The translations under genes were made by a program, and so were the position numbers. A DNA stretch of 64,000 nt from Cornus controversa (lineage: Eukaryota > Streptophyta > Magnoliopsida > Cornales > Cornaceae), in assembly GCA_026545225.1 (NCBI GenBank), contig CM048853.1, forward strand, positions 50,579,755 to 50,643,754, given 5' to 3'. Under the pieces are notes generated by a model. The model made no database searches and had not been told where the DNA came from. It saw nothing but the letters and a program-made list of their open reading frames with translations. Position 1 is the first letter of the stretch. Each line of letters opens with the position of its first letter. Of this stretch, positions 35,993 to 47,280 are shown piece after piece.

Positions 35993-38980
35993 TCAGTATG
36001 AAAAATCTTTGAGCTGTCGCATCCCAATATTGTGAACCAATTTCTTGAATGTCGTGGTAGGCAGAGCTTTAGTAAACAGGTCTGCCAAATTATCACACGA
36101 ACGAATTTGCTGGACATCAATATCACCATTTTTCTGAAGCTCATTAGTATAAAAGAATTTTGGTGAGATGTGCTTGGTTCTGTCTCCTTTGATATAGCCT
36201 CCTTTGATTTGTGCAAGACATGCAGCATTATCTTCATATAATATCGTTGGGATATTATTTATTGAGGAGAGTTCACAATTTTCTCGAATATGTTGTATCA
36301 TAAATCTTAGCCAGACACACTCTCGGCTCGCTTCATGAATTGCGAGTATTTCAGAATGATTTGAAGAGGTTGCTGTCATTGTCTGTTTCATGGATCTCCA
36401 TGATATAGCAGTGTCACCACAAGTAAATACATATCCTGTTTGTGATCGAGCTTTATGTGGATCAGAGAGATAACCTGCATCTGCATATCCAACTAACTGG
36501 GATTTTGATTTATTTGAATAAAACAATCCCATATCAGTGGTCCCACAAAGATATCTCATTATATGCTTGACACCATTCCAATGTCTACAGGTTGGTGCAG
36601 AACTGTACCGTGCCAGTAAGTTGACTGGAAAAGTTATGTCCGGTCTTGTGCAATTTGTAAGGTACATCAGTGCATCAATAGCACTCAGATATGGAATTTC
36701 AGGACCAAGCAATTCTTCATTATCTTCTCGAGGATGAAATGGATCTTTCTTCACATCAAGCGATCGGACGACCATTGGAGAACTTAATGGATGAGCTTTA
36801 TCCATGTAAAATCGCTTTAGAACCTTTTCTGTATAGGTTGACTGATGGATAAGAATTCCGTTTGGTAAATGCTCAATTTGTAATCCGAGGCAAAATCTTA
36901 TTTTTCCAAGCTCTTTCATTTCGAATTCTTTCTTTAAATACTCAGCAGTCGCGGTGAGCTCATCAGGAGTTCCCACGAGGTTTAAATCATCAACATATAC
37001 TGCTATAATTACAAATCCAGATCCTAATTTTTTAATAAAAATGCATGGACAGATTGGATTATGGACAGATCGTTGTAACTTGATTGAATACATCGACCAT
37101 GGTTTTGAAGCGATTGTTTCAGGCATTTGAAATCCTTCAGGGATTTTCATATAAATATCACTATCAAGTGATCCATATAAATATGCTGTAACCACGTCCA
37201 TTAGATGCATATTCAGCCTTTCTGTGACTGTCAAATTAATCAGGAATTGGAATGTAATTGCATCCATTACCGGAGAATATGTCTCCTCATAATCAATACC
37301 AGGCCTTTGTGAGAAACCTTGTGCCACTAAGCGGACTTTGTATCTCATAATTTTATTTTTCTCATTTCTTTTTCGTACAAATACCCATTTGTACCCTATA
37401 GGCTTAACACCTTCAGGTGTCTGGATTATTGATTCAAATACTTCACGTTTTGCCAGTGAAGTTAATTCTGCCTGTATTGCCTCTTTCCATTTTGGCCAAT
37501 CACTTCTGCGTCGACATTCGTCAACGTATTGAGGTTCTGGATCCTCATTATTTCTTGCAATATCAAGAGCAACTGCAAAAGAGAATATGTTGTCGACAAG
37601 AACATCATTTCTATTTCATCTCTTTGCATAATTTATTGAGATCTCATCATTTTCAGGTACAACTACCTCTTTTTGTGCCTCATCAAGGGCTATCATTTCT
37701 TCAGGGGCTATTTTTGCTCCCTTTGTAAGTATGGCCTCCTCAGGAGTGTCATCTTCTTTATCTACTTTCTCTTGTACTTTCTTTTTTCGAGGAACAGTAT
37801 CTTTTACACCAATGGGTCTCCCACGCTTCAGGCGTGTTTTAGATGCATCTGCTGCAATACTTATAGATTGTCCAACAGGGACATCTATTTGTGTTGGAAA
37901 ATTGGCAGCAGGGATATGAGATTGTATCACTTTACTTGTATCAGTAAATGCATCTGGCAATTGATTTACAATACTTTGTAAATGAATGATTCTCTTAACT
38001 TCAAGTTCTCTTTGACTTGTAGGGGAATCAAAATGTGATAATGCCGTAGCATTCCAAGTGATCTCATGTTGTTGTTCAGGCTGTGTCATTTCTCCCCCTA
38101 ATGGTGGGAATACCACCTCATCAAAATGACAATCAGCAAATCATGCTTTAAACAAATCTCCTGTCATAAGTTCAAGATATCTAATGATAGATGGAGAGTC
38201 AAAACCTACATAAATTTCAAGTTTACGTTGAGGGCCCATTTTTATTCGTTGTGGTGGTGAAATAGGCACAAAGACAGAACAACCAAAAACTCGTAAATGA
38301 GAGATATTTGGTGGTTGACCAACCATAAGTTGTAGAGGTGAAAAACTATGGTAAGCAGTTGGTCTAATACAAACTAATGATGCTGCATGCAATATGGCAT
38401 GTCCCCAGGCTGACACATGGAGTTTTGTTTTCATAAGTAATGGTCTGACAATCAATTGAAGACGTTTTATAAAAGACTCTGTTAGACCATTTTGAGTATG
38501 AATGTGTGCAACAGGGTGTTCAACATCAGTGCCAATAGACATGCAATAGTCATTGAACGTTTTAGATGTAAATTCTCTGGCATTATCAAGACGAATTGCC
38601 TTGATTGGATAATCAGGGAATTGTGCTCTTAAACGAATTGTTTGGGCCAAAAGTCTAGCAAATGCTACATTTCGAGTAGAAAGTAAACAGACATGGGACC
38701 ATTTAGTTGAGGCATCAATTAAAATCATAAAATAACGAAAATGTCCACATGATGGGTGAATAGGTCCACATATATTTCCGTGGATCCTTTGTAAGAAATC
38801 AGGAGATTCAACAATAACTTTTGAAGGAGATGACCTCACAATCAACTTTCCTTGTGAGCATGCAGTGCATGTATAATCACTTGTTAAAAGAATTTTTTGA
38901 TTCTTTAATGGATGCCCATTTGAATTTTCAATAATTCGGCGCATCATTGTTGACCTAGGATGACCAAGGCGATTATGCTA
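35993..38980 (-). pseudogene. Copia pol remnant: integrase, reverse transcriptase and RNase H
   Basis: One minus frame runs from the integrase to the stop at 35993-35995 and is interrupted at 38978-38980, 38141-38143 and 37616-37618. The integrase part (38947-38141) shows the zinc-region CTACSQGK and catalytic acids in LIDASTKW, IRLDNAREF and NGLTESF. The Lys/Arg-rich linker lies near 37850. The reverse transcriptase (RYKVRLVAQGFSQ, DVVTAYLYG) has the catalytic YVDD. The RNase H has YADAGYLSDP, TSSNHSEILA and ends ADLFTKALP. The reverse transcriptase lacks the usual YGLKQ-to-WY stretch before YVDD, an apparent in-frame deletion of some 25 residues judged from family memory. Confidence 0.88.
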
Positions 38981-39457
38981 TAATATAAAATTCTTTGGGT
39001 CAGAGCACTTCTGGTGCATCACTACATGTGATTCAATTGCTCTTATTTTCATAAAATATAACCCAGAAGAGAAAGGTGGGAGTTTTTCTAAAATATGCTT
39101 CCGGCATGAAATAGTTGATGTAATGCATAGATATTTCATACTCCCTTTATTTATTGTCTCAATATGATATCCGTTATGACGTATATCTTTAAAACTCAAC
39201 AGATTTCTCTTGAATCTAGTTGAGTAGAGAGCATCATCAATATACAATTGTGTTCCACATGGTAACACAATATTAACCCTTCCAGAACCATCAATTAGGT
39301 CTATGGATCCTGATATGGTATTAACATTAGCTTCAGCTAATGTTATACAGGAAAAATATTTTCTATCTCTCAGGATAGTATGTGTCGTGGCACTGTCTAC
39401 CAAACATATAGCTTCATCATTTATCTTGGATGTGGGCAATGCATTGATCAAATCCAT
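38981..39457 (-). pseudogene. Copia protease region
   Basis: In the same frame as the rest of pol, this part begins MDLINALPTSK and contains CLVDSATTHTILRD, the Copia aspartic protease motif with Ala where Gly is usual (DSAT instead of DSGA). It ends at an in-frame stop just before the integrase start (38978-38980). Two stops at 39554-39556 and 39461-39463 separate it from gag. Confidence 0.8.
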
Positions 39458-39553
39458 TTTCTAAAAGGAAATAAACTTCATTACATTAATAAAAGTGTAA
39501 TTACAAACAAAACTGAAAATAACATACTTATAAAAACTAAAAAAAAATGATAT

Positions 39554-40618
39554 TTAATTGATGTGGACATTTCCATCATCAGTCCACTGATTATTTATTT
39601 CAGGGAGGTCTTCATAGAAATCTGAAATATCAAGATGATTGATGGCTACCGGTTCATAATTTTTGATAGCATTTGTTTCAATCTCCTTTTCCTTCCCTTT
39701 TCTTTTGATTAAAGCTTGATATAGCTCAATGAAGTGTTTGGGCGCTCGGCAGGTCTGTGACCAATGCCCTTTCATTCGACAACAAAAACAAGCATTTTCA
39801 TATTGCTTGGAGGGTGCATTCGGTACACCTTTCAGCTTTTCTTGCTTGGCCCCACTTGCATTTCCTTCATGATAATATGGTGTGTAGTTCCTGCTCGAAA
39901 ACTCAAATGAAGGATAATCACCATTATTATTTCTACCGCGGCCACGACCACGACCAAATCCACGACCACGTCCTCGACCACGTCCACGTCCACGACCGCG
40001 ACCATTAAAAGATGCTGAATGTGCTTCAGTTAATGAAGCTGATCCGGTCGGGCGGGATATGTGGTTTTCTAATAAGAGCTCATTATTTTGTTCAACTACT
40101 AATAAGCAAGATATCAACTCAGAATATCTTGTAAAATGTCTCTCTCGATACTGCTGCTAAAGGAGCAAGTTCGAGGGATGAAATGTGGTAAATGTTTTTT
40201 CTAACATATCCACATCATTTTTAGGCTCTCCACATAAATTCATTTGGGAGCTAATTCGGAATAGAGCTGAATTATATTCTATTACCGATTTATAATTAGA
40301 CAACTTCAGTTTTGACCAGTTGTCTTGAGCTCTTGGCAGGATTATAGTTCTCTGATGTTCGAACCTATCCTTCAAAATTTTCTAGAGTACGGACGAGTCT
40401 TTGATTGTAAGATACTCGGATTTTAAATCCTCATGTATATGGTGGCGAATGAAAATCATTGCCATTGCCCGTTCTTGCATAGATGCTTTATTTCCTTCTT
40501 TGATCGTCTCTCCCAAATTTTTAGCATCTAAATGGATCTCAGTATTGAGAATTCATGATAGATAATTTCTGCCCGAAATATCAAGGGCAGTAAAGTCGAG
40601 CTTTGCAAGATTTGACAT
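39554..40618 (-). pseudogene. Copia gag with in-frame stops
   Basis: The frame opens with ATG at 40618 (MSNLAKLDFTALDISG) and stays in one frame to 39554, interrupted at 40553-40555 (TGA), 40382-40384 (TAG) and 40157-40159 (TAG). A Gly/Arg-repeat region near 39930-40010 precedes a CCHC zinc knuckle (CFCCRMKGHWSQTC near 39740-39780), which binds RNA in related elements. There is no frameshift. The stops rule out translation of full gag unless read through. Confidence 0.85.
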
Positions 40619-41125
40619 TATCAGTATACTATATTGGAAGAGAAATATTATTAAAATTTTATATGTAAGCATATTGACATTATAAAATAATATAAATATG
40701 AACATGTCACTTCGCAATCGGGAAGGACTTTATATTGACATAATAAAATAATATAAATATGAACATGTCACTTTGCAATCGGGAAGGACTTTATATATAT
40801 ACATATATATTATATATTTATATGTATATATAGATATATTTATAGGTAGTCTATATATTTATATAAATATATAGATTATATGTATGGGTATATATATATA
40901 TATAGATATATGATATATGTATAGATATATTTATCTATATATATATATAAATATATATATATATATTATATATTTATCTATATATATATAGATATATGTA
41001 TAGATATATTTATCTATTGAAATGACATAAAATAATTTTTGAACCTTTTACTTGTCTTCTTCGTTGGTCAGAACTTCGAGCTTTTATTTGTCTTCTCGAG
41101 TGGTCAGAACCTCGTGCTGATAACG
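40619..41125 (-). repeat. Copia leader with tandem duplication and TA-rich repeat
   Basis: The untranslated leader contains a 61-bp unit present twice (40674-40734 and 40735-40795, with CATGTCACTTCGCAATCGGG) and differing at two sites. A TATA/TAGATA-rich stretch follows at about 40790-41020. The primer site GTTATCAGCACGAG (minus strand, about 41111-41124) closes it against the LTR. Confidence 0.8.
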
Positions 41126-41462
41126 TGTTGTAAAAGTTGTAATAGTAAACAGACGTACTACTAAATTGTAATAGTCCTATATAAGGTCTATGTTGTATAT
41201 AGATATGATCTATCTAGAGCAGTATATAAATATATAGTAGTATGATATATCAAGAGATTGAAGAACAGTATATGATAGAAAGAGCAAGTGAGGGAGAGAG
41301 TTTTTAGAATTCTGTATTGTCAAAAGATCAACCTCTATATGGATACATGGCAGCACATATATATAGAGAGTGAACCGCTTTTACCCACTTGCAACACTTA
41401 GATAAGTTTGCCATTTAATACATCACGTGGGAATGAACCCACTTGTTATACCACTTGCAACA
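41126..41462 (-). repeat. 5' LTR of the full-length Copia element
   Basis: Partner of 35472-35810. It is followed by the target duplication ATAAA at 41463-41467. Confidence 0.95.
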
Positions 41463-41467
41463 ATAAA

Positions 41468-42290
41468 AAGATTACTGTGTGTTTATAAAAAAGAATTAAA
41501 TTATTTTGATCTCCCTTAAAATTTGTTCTAATTATACATTTCATTAAATTTATGTATCTTTGTAACGGATTGGATAAGAGACGTTAAATTTTAGAATGAG
41601 TTTGCCATTTTATCCTCATTTTTTATTATTAAAAATGAAAAAATATATGAGTATATGAAATTATCATTTTGCCTGCGTATTTTCTCTATTCTTTCCTATC
41701 TTCCTTCTCCAACTACAACCATTACTCATGCCACCTCCTCCCACCAATACTACCATCGCTATCAAAAACTCCATTTAAAGATGTTAAATACACGGTGCCT
41801 TTAGAAATGAAATTGATTGGCTTGGTGAGGTCGGCTTTCTTATAGATATTTTCTTGGGCTTCTTCTTACGTATATGGTAGTCGTCATCATCGGAATCGTT
41901 GTTGACAGAGGTGAAAACTTTATAAAGGAGGTCGTATTTGGTCTGTAAATGGTTGTGTTTGCACTTATGGTAGTAGAATTCACAGTTGAATCACAAATTA
42001 TCCTCAAAATCATTGTCCATCCTAAACAACAACACCATCACCGTAGTGTGCACCACTAACCACTGTACCAGAGTGATCAGGAACTCTGGAACAACATCAA
42101 ACAATTGTAGCTTAGTTGTGGAGGAAACCAAAGAAGGCGTCATTGGTTGCAATGCTGGGTTAGATTGGTGCCTCACCTAACCTCCATCGAACAAAACCCA
42201 AACCAGCCACAAAACCACCACCCAAACAACCAATTAACCACCAAATCCTAGTCGCAAGACCAATTGCAAACCACAACATACAAGTCTGTT
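41468..42290. other. Spacer, nothing recognised
   Basis: A C/A-rich part near 41690-42280 has short frames but no protein signature. It directly precedes the LTR nest. Confidence 0.5.
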
Positions 42291-43378
42291 AGAAATATAA
42301 AAAGATTATATTGAATTAAATTATGAAAAATACATAAAGGTCTATTTATAGACACATAATCTTTGAGGCTAAGTAAACTTAGGAGACAAGAAATTATAGT
42401 ATTAGATGGTTTAGGAAAATGTATAAAAAATCATAGGTGGTTTAGGATAAAACCAAAATAGTAAGTAACATAATATTAAATATATTATCTAACAGTCCCC
42501 CTCAAACTCAAAGTGAGTTATATGAAACATGTTAGAAATATAGGAAGATTGTATACTACATTGATTTTTGTATGAAAAATAAATAAAAAATAATTTCTAA
42601 GTACATAATCTTGGAGGTTAAGTAAACTTAGGAGACAAGAAATCCTAATCCTAGATGGTTCAGGAAATGGTATGAGAAATTCTAGGTGGTTCAGGATAAA
42701 ATCAAATTAGTAAGTAACATAATATTAAATATATTATCCAACACCTCCCCTCAAACTCAAGGTAGGTTATATGAAACTAACTTGAGTTTGAATACATAAT
42801 CATGAAAGCGATGGCGGAGCTGTGAAAATCTAGCATGTTGAGGCACATGGAAGCACAATATAACTACTATTGAAAGTGTGATGGCGACTCGTGGAAGCGC
42901 GTGATGACTTATGGAGGAGCATGGAAACGTATGATGACTTCTTGAGGTGTATAAAAGCATGTGACTGTTACTGTAGCACATGGAAGCGCATGATGACTGC
43001 TTCTGAAAGCGCAAAGAAATGCGATACTGGTGCACAGAAGCGTGTGATTACCAGTAGTAGGCGTAAGGAAGCACTGTGATCATTCGACATAGACATATGA
43101 TTTTCATATGAGGCACGTGTACATATGACTACCACATGAGGCACGTGCAAGTGTTGTGATCAATCACAAAATTGAAGAAGAGACCCAGATGGTGGTTTAT
43201 GCATAGGTATGCATGAAGAAGACTTGTTTGCTAGTAAAGAAGTTGACAGTGGAAGTTGCTTCAGCAGTGGACTTCTCTCGGTAATGAGATGGTGGCCGAA
43301 GGAGATGAAGTTTACATTAGAGACCTGTTTTAAGATAACCCGTGAAGCTATGGTGATTTGGTAACATATCGGAAGAGG

Positions 43379-45632
43379 TAGGGCTGCAAACGAACCAAGC
43401 AGAACCGAGATGTGTCCTCCTTGGGCTTAGTTTGGCCTGTAGCAATAATGTTCGAACTCGACTCGAGCTACCCCTTCCGTGCCCGAACTCGGCTCAGCTG
43501 TTTTCACTAAAAACTTAAGCTCAGCTCGAAACTCGCTAACACACAACCATATTTTACATGCAGAACACTCATCTAAACGCACCCCTAGTTCAATCGTTAA
43601 TGCCATATAAGATAAATGAGAAAGATGATTGGTTTATTTTTGAAATAAGATGAGAGAGAGAATTAACCTTTAAGTGGTTCTGTCTTTATGGAGTATTTGT
43701 TGATGAAAGGTCGCCAACGAGTGTTCTCGCATCTCTGGTAGTCGGCAAAGACAAGTTTGATAGCTTTGGTTTGGTGTGGCTAGGGTTTTGTTTGTAAGGT
43801 GAATATGACAAGTTACAGTTGTAAGGGGTGAATATGGTGAATGATAGTAGGGTTAGATACTAAAATATCTAATGGCCTTGAGAGTGTCATTGGTTTAAGT
43901 TATTGGTTTTTAAAAAAGAGTGAAACTATTTGGGTTGGGTTGGGCCTAATAAAATTGTAAGATGGATTAAATACTTAATTGGACATTTTGCATATTAGGC
44001 TAATTATATATCAATATTTTCATGAGCTGAAATGAACACTTAAACAAGCTTATTCACGAACATGTTCACGAACTAATGAATCGAGTATGAAGATATTTGA
44101 GATTGGCTCATTTAACAAAAAAGTCCAATAATTTTGTTTGAGCTCGGTGATGTTGTTTTAAAATTATTAAATAACTCGCAAGTGTACGAATCTATTGAAG
44201 TATAGATTTAGGCAAGAACGAGGTCGAACCCAAGAGAATGCTTTGAGAAGAAAAACTAATACAAATTCAAATTAATTTAAAATTAATCCAGTTTAAACAA
44301 AATTTGGTTGATTTGAGAGAGATTAAACTAACATGCAAATAAAATAACACAATTAAAATCAAATAGAGAAAATAACTAAGGTTTCGGATTCCACCACCAT
44401 TAAATCCATGAAGCTTCTAATATTCATTTATTAATTCTCAAATTTGGAGTAGCAATCAAGAAATCAATCTATTGCTTACTCAAGATTTAACAATAAAGCA
44501 CTATGAAAAATATATTAAAAAGTATATTTTCTTTCGTTTTACTAGTGTAAAATTCTAAGCATCTTATGTATCTAATTTAATGAAAAACACAAGATCAAAG
44601 ATTATCACTTTTAAGAAATACAAACCCAAGCTTAGATTAATTATAATACTTTCTAACTACCACATATACATGATATAGATGGTGAAAGAATTATAAAATA
44701 ATTAATCACAAGAAGCAAAAATCATAAGCAATTAAATCACACACATGAGAATCAATTAATGAACAAAAGAACTTCACTTCATTAATGGAGGTTTCCTCCT
44801 CAACCCTAGTTGAGGAGTTTAGTTACACATAGTAGAAGAAGAAGATAACAAAATAATAAAAGACATAATGAATAAATAAAACCCGGATTGTCTCTATCTT
44901 CTCTGCCCTGGCCTCCACTTCTTTTCTCCCCCAAAATAGCTTCTAATTCACCTCTTTATACCCCAAGAGAATACATAAAGTCCTAATCCAATTAGGAGAT
45001 AAAGTCCTAATCCAATTAGGAGAAAATTAGGGTTTTTCCGCAGCCCTAAATAGGTATATTTTTCTACTGACTTTAGGCCCAAGTTTTGACCCAGTAGAAG
45101 TCCGATTCATGAAATTTATGTGAAATACAAAAGTGTCCATAATCGAATTTCCTTCAACCTGCGCAGGAATTAAGTCAAATTGATGCTCAAAAATAAGGTT
45201 TTCATTCCATTTTCCAAAACGGGATTAAAACTAGATTAAGTGTAGAATTAGGCTTCAGGCCCGTAACCTCCTTAAGCAATTATAATTCTCTTGAACCTCT
45301 TCCTTGGGCTGATTTGAGTTAAAATATGGACTTGAATGGACCCATTAGATGTAGGCTTTATATAACCTTCTTGGATATCATCTTTAAAAGCCCAAAATTA
45401 TGATTTTATCTGAAATAATCATTAAGGACATGAAAAAGACAGAAACACAAAAATAGAGTAAAATCACATATAAACTATCACTAAGAGAATAAAATATATA
45501 AATTAAGAGGTTAGAATGCGTAACATTCAACGCCGATCACTCGGTTCATTTGTAAATGAACGAACACGAACCAAACTCAAATCGAGCCAAGCCCGAACCT
45601 GTTCACAAATGGCTCGGCTCATTTGTAGCCTT
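43379..45632. mobile_element. TIR element (hAT-like) interrupted by a solo LTR
   Basis: The ends read TAGGGCTGCAAACGAACC and, reversed from the right, AAGGCTACAAATGAGCC, imperfect inverted repeats of about 17 bp. AAGAGG lies on both sides (43373-43378 and 45633-45638). The inside next to the ends is a degenerate GAACTCG/GCTCG-rich stretch without coding capacity. Without the solo LTR it would be about 0.86 kb. The superfamily is uncertain because the target duplication is short of eight clean bases. Confidence 0.6.
44148..45539. mobile_element. Solo LTR of about 1.39 kb (probably Ty3/Gypsy)
   Basis: The stretch begins TGATGTTGTTTT and ends CGCCGATCA, so it has TG...CA ends. An exact 5-bp target duplication CTCGG flanks it (44143-44147 and 45540-45544). 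No second LTR, primer site or coding region is present. The AACTCGCAAGTGTACGAATC block near the start is of a kind common in long plant LTRs. Recombination between two LTRs normally leaves such a remnant. Confidence 0.82.
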
Positions 45633-47280
45633 AAGAGGATGCAGAGTAAAGAAAGAAGACGGTGTTGGCAATAGAAATGGTCATGGATTTTGGCTGTGGA
45701 GCTCGGGTCGGTGGTTTCCAGACGATATCATTGTTTGTACTGAGCTAGAGTCGGTAATGGTATAGATCAATCTTATTAGAGGAGAAGAGCTTCAGTTCTA
45801 GCATTAAAGTCTCCGACTTTGGACGTTGGGCATAGGCAGGGTGGACGATGGTGGTGGTCGAAACTTTGGACAACAATAATGATGACCGTGGAAAGGTGCT
45901 CCAGTAAGTAGTGACAAAACTAGTGATTCGGCGGCAATGCGTTTGAGCTTCATTGTTCATGTTGTTGTAGATGAAGTTCAGCTTCAATAGTGGAGATGGA
46001 GACAACAAAGTTATGTGATGTTTCAATGGTTGTCGATAGCTTTGATGGGTCTACCAGCGGTGAAGTAAGTGTAGATCGACTGCACTGGAGATGAGATGAT
46101 GCTTGTGTAGTGGTCGTAGGTCTTCAATGCTACGGTGGTGCTTGACAAGGATGACAGTGCTCTGTTGAAGGGTCGGCAGTGGCATCAATGATGGCAGTGA
46201 AGACATTGATGGTGGACAAAGCTTCACGGAGGGCTTTGTGTCGAGTGAGCGTTGGCAGCGACAGTGTTCGGCAATGCCGGTTAGGTGTTGATTTGACTGA
46301 AGTTATTTTATACGATTGACCGCCGGGGATGAAGCCAATGATGCCATCCCCAACAGTAAGGGCAATAGAATGTGATGTCGATTACCAGAGATCAAAGGGT
46401 TTTGATATCATGGTAGAAATACAGGAAGATTGTATACTACATTGATTTTTTTATGAAGAATACATAAAGGACTATTTATAGGTACCCAATCTTGTAAGCT
46501 AAGTAAACTTATGAGATAATAAATCCTAGTCCTTGATGATTTAGGAAATGGTATAAGAAATCCTACGTGGTTTAGGATAATATCTTCAAATATATATTTG
46601 ACCACCTTATTCTACCCTGAATATAGACAAATAATATATCAAATCAAAGCTCTTTGAATTTCCTATCTTCTGGAATTCGTCTCAGGTCATTTGGATCAGT
46701 AACGAATAAGTTATGATAAAAAAAAAAAGTTTTACTATGCAAAAAAATGCGAACCAAAATTTTCAATCTTCGCGAACACGATTCGAACACCACAAATATG
46801 ATTTTATTGGCTTCCAAACACTCCCAAATATTCAATCCTATGTCCTTGTATGGAATTCATAAGCAAGAGAAGAGTGGGCTTCAAATCACCTTTGAATCAG
46901 GGTAAATGAGAGAAAGAATTATTTGACAACTCTTATGCCAGTTGTGTAATGGCGTTGGTTAGGTGTTAATTTGACAGAATATATTTTCTACAATTATCGT
47001 CGAAGATGAACCAATGGTGTCATTCCCGACGGTGAGGGTGATGGACAAATAAGACTACCAAGAATTGGTAAACTCTGATACTATGTTAGAAATATAGGAA
47101 GATTGTATTGAATTGAATTATGAAGAAAACATAAACGCCTATTTATATGCACATAATCTTGATGATTAAGTAAACTTAGGAGACAAGAAATTATAATCCT
47201 AGATGGTTTAGGAAAGAGTATAAGAAATAAGAATAAAATGAAAATAGTAAGTAACATAATATTAAATATATTATCTAACA

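Larger units (their letters stand above)
35472..41462 (-). mobile_element. Full-length Copia LTR retrotransposon (about 6 kb)
   Basis: LTRs of 339 and 337 bp (35472-35810 and 41126-41462) both start TGTTGTAAAAG and end CTTGCAACA. An exact 5-bp target duplication ATAAA flanks the element (35467-35471 and 41463-41467). A polypurine tract (AAAGGGGAG on the minus strand) adjoins the left LTR, and a primer site GTTATCAGCACGAG the right one. Gag, protease, integrase, reverse transcriptase and RNase H occur in Copia order. The LTRs differ at about eight positions plus one 2-bp indel, so the insertion is recent, on the order of a million years with a usual plant rate. Stop codons make it non-coding now. 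Confidence 0.95.
42291..47280 (-). mobile_element. Two interlocked LTR elements of the TTAGAAATATA family
   Basis: Four related LTR copies of about 200 bp are present: 42291-42491, 42533-42740, about 46405-46605 and about 47084-47280. All share CTAAGTAAACTTAGGAGACAAG-type and ATGGTTTAGGAAA-type blocks, and most are bounded by TGTTAGAAATAT and TATCTAACA. The two left copies are each followed by a CTCCCC or TCCCCC tract, polypurine on the minus strand. The two right copies are each preceded by a degenerate initiator-Met primer site (CTCTGATACTATG near 47070, TTGATATCATGG near 46400). This fits one element inserted near the end of another. No pol is seen. Confidence 0.65.

Noticed and set aside
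39757..40008. His/Asp-rich plus-strand protein
   Set aside because: It is the antisense of the Gly/Arg repeat in Copia gag.
40780..41030. CRISPR-like or satellite array
   Set aside because: The units are irregular TA/GATA simple sequence without spacers of constant size.
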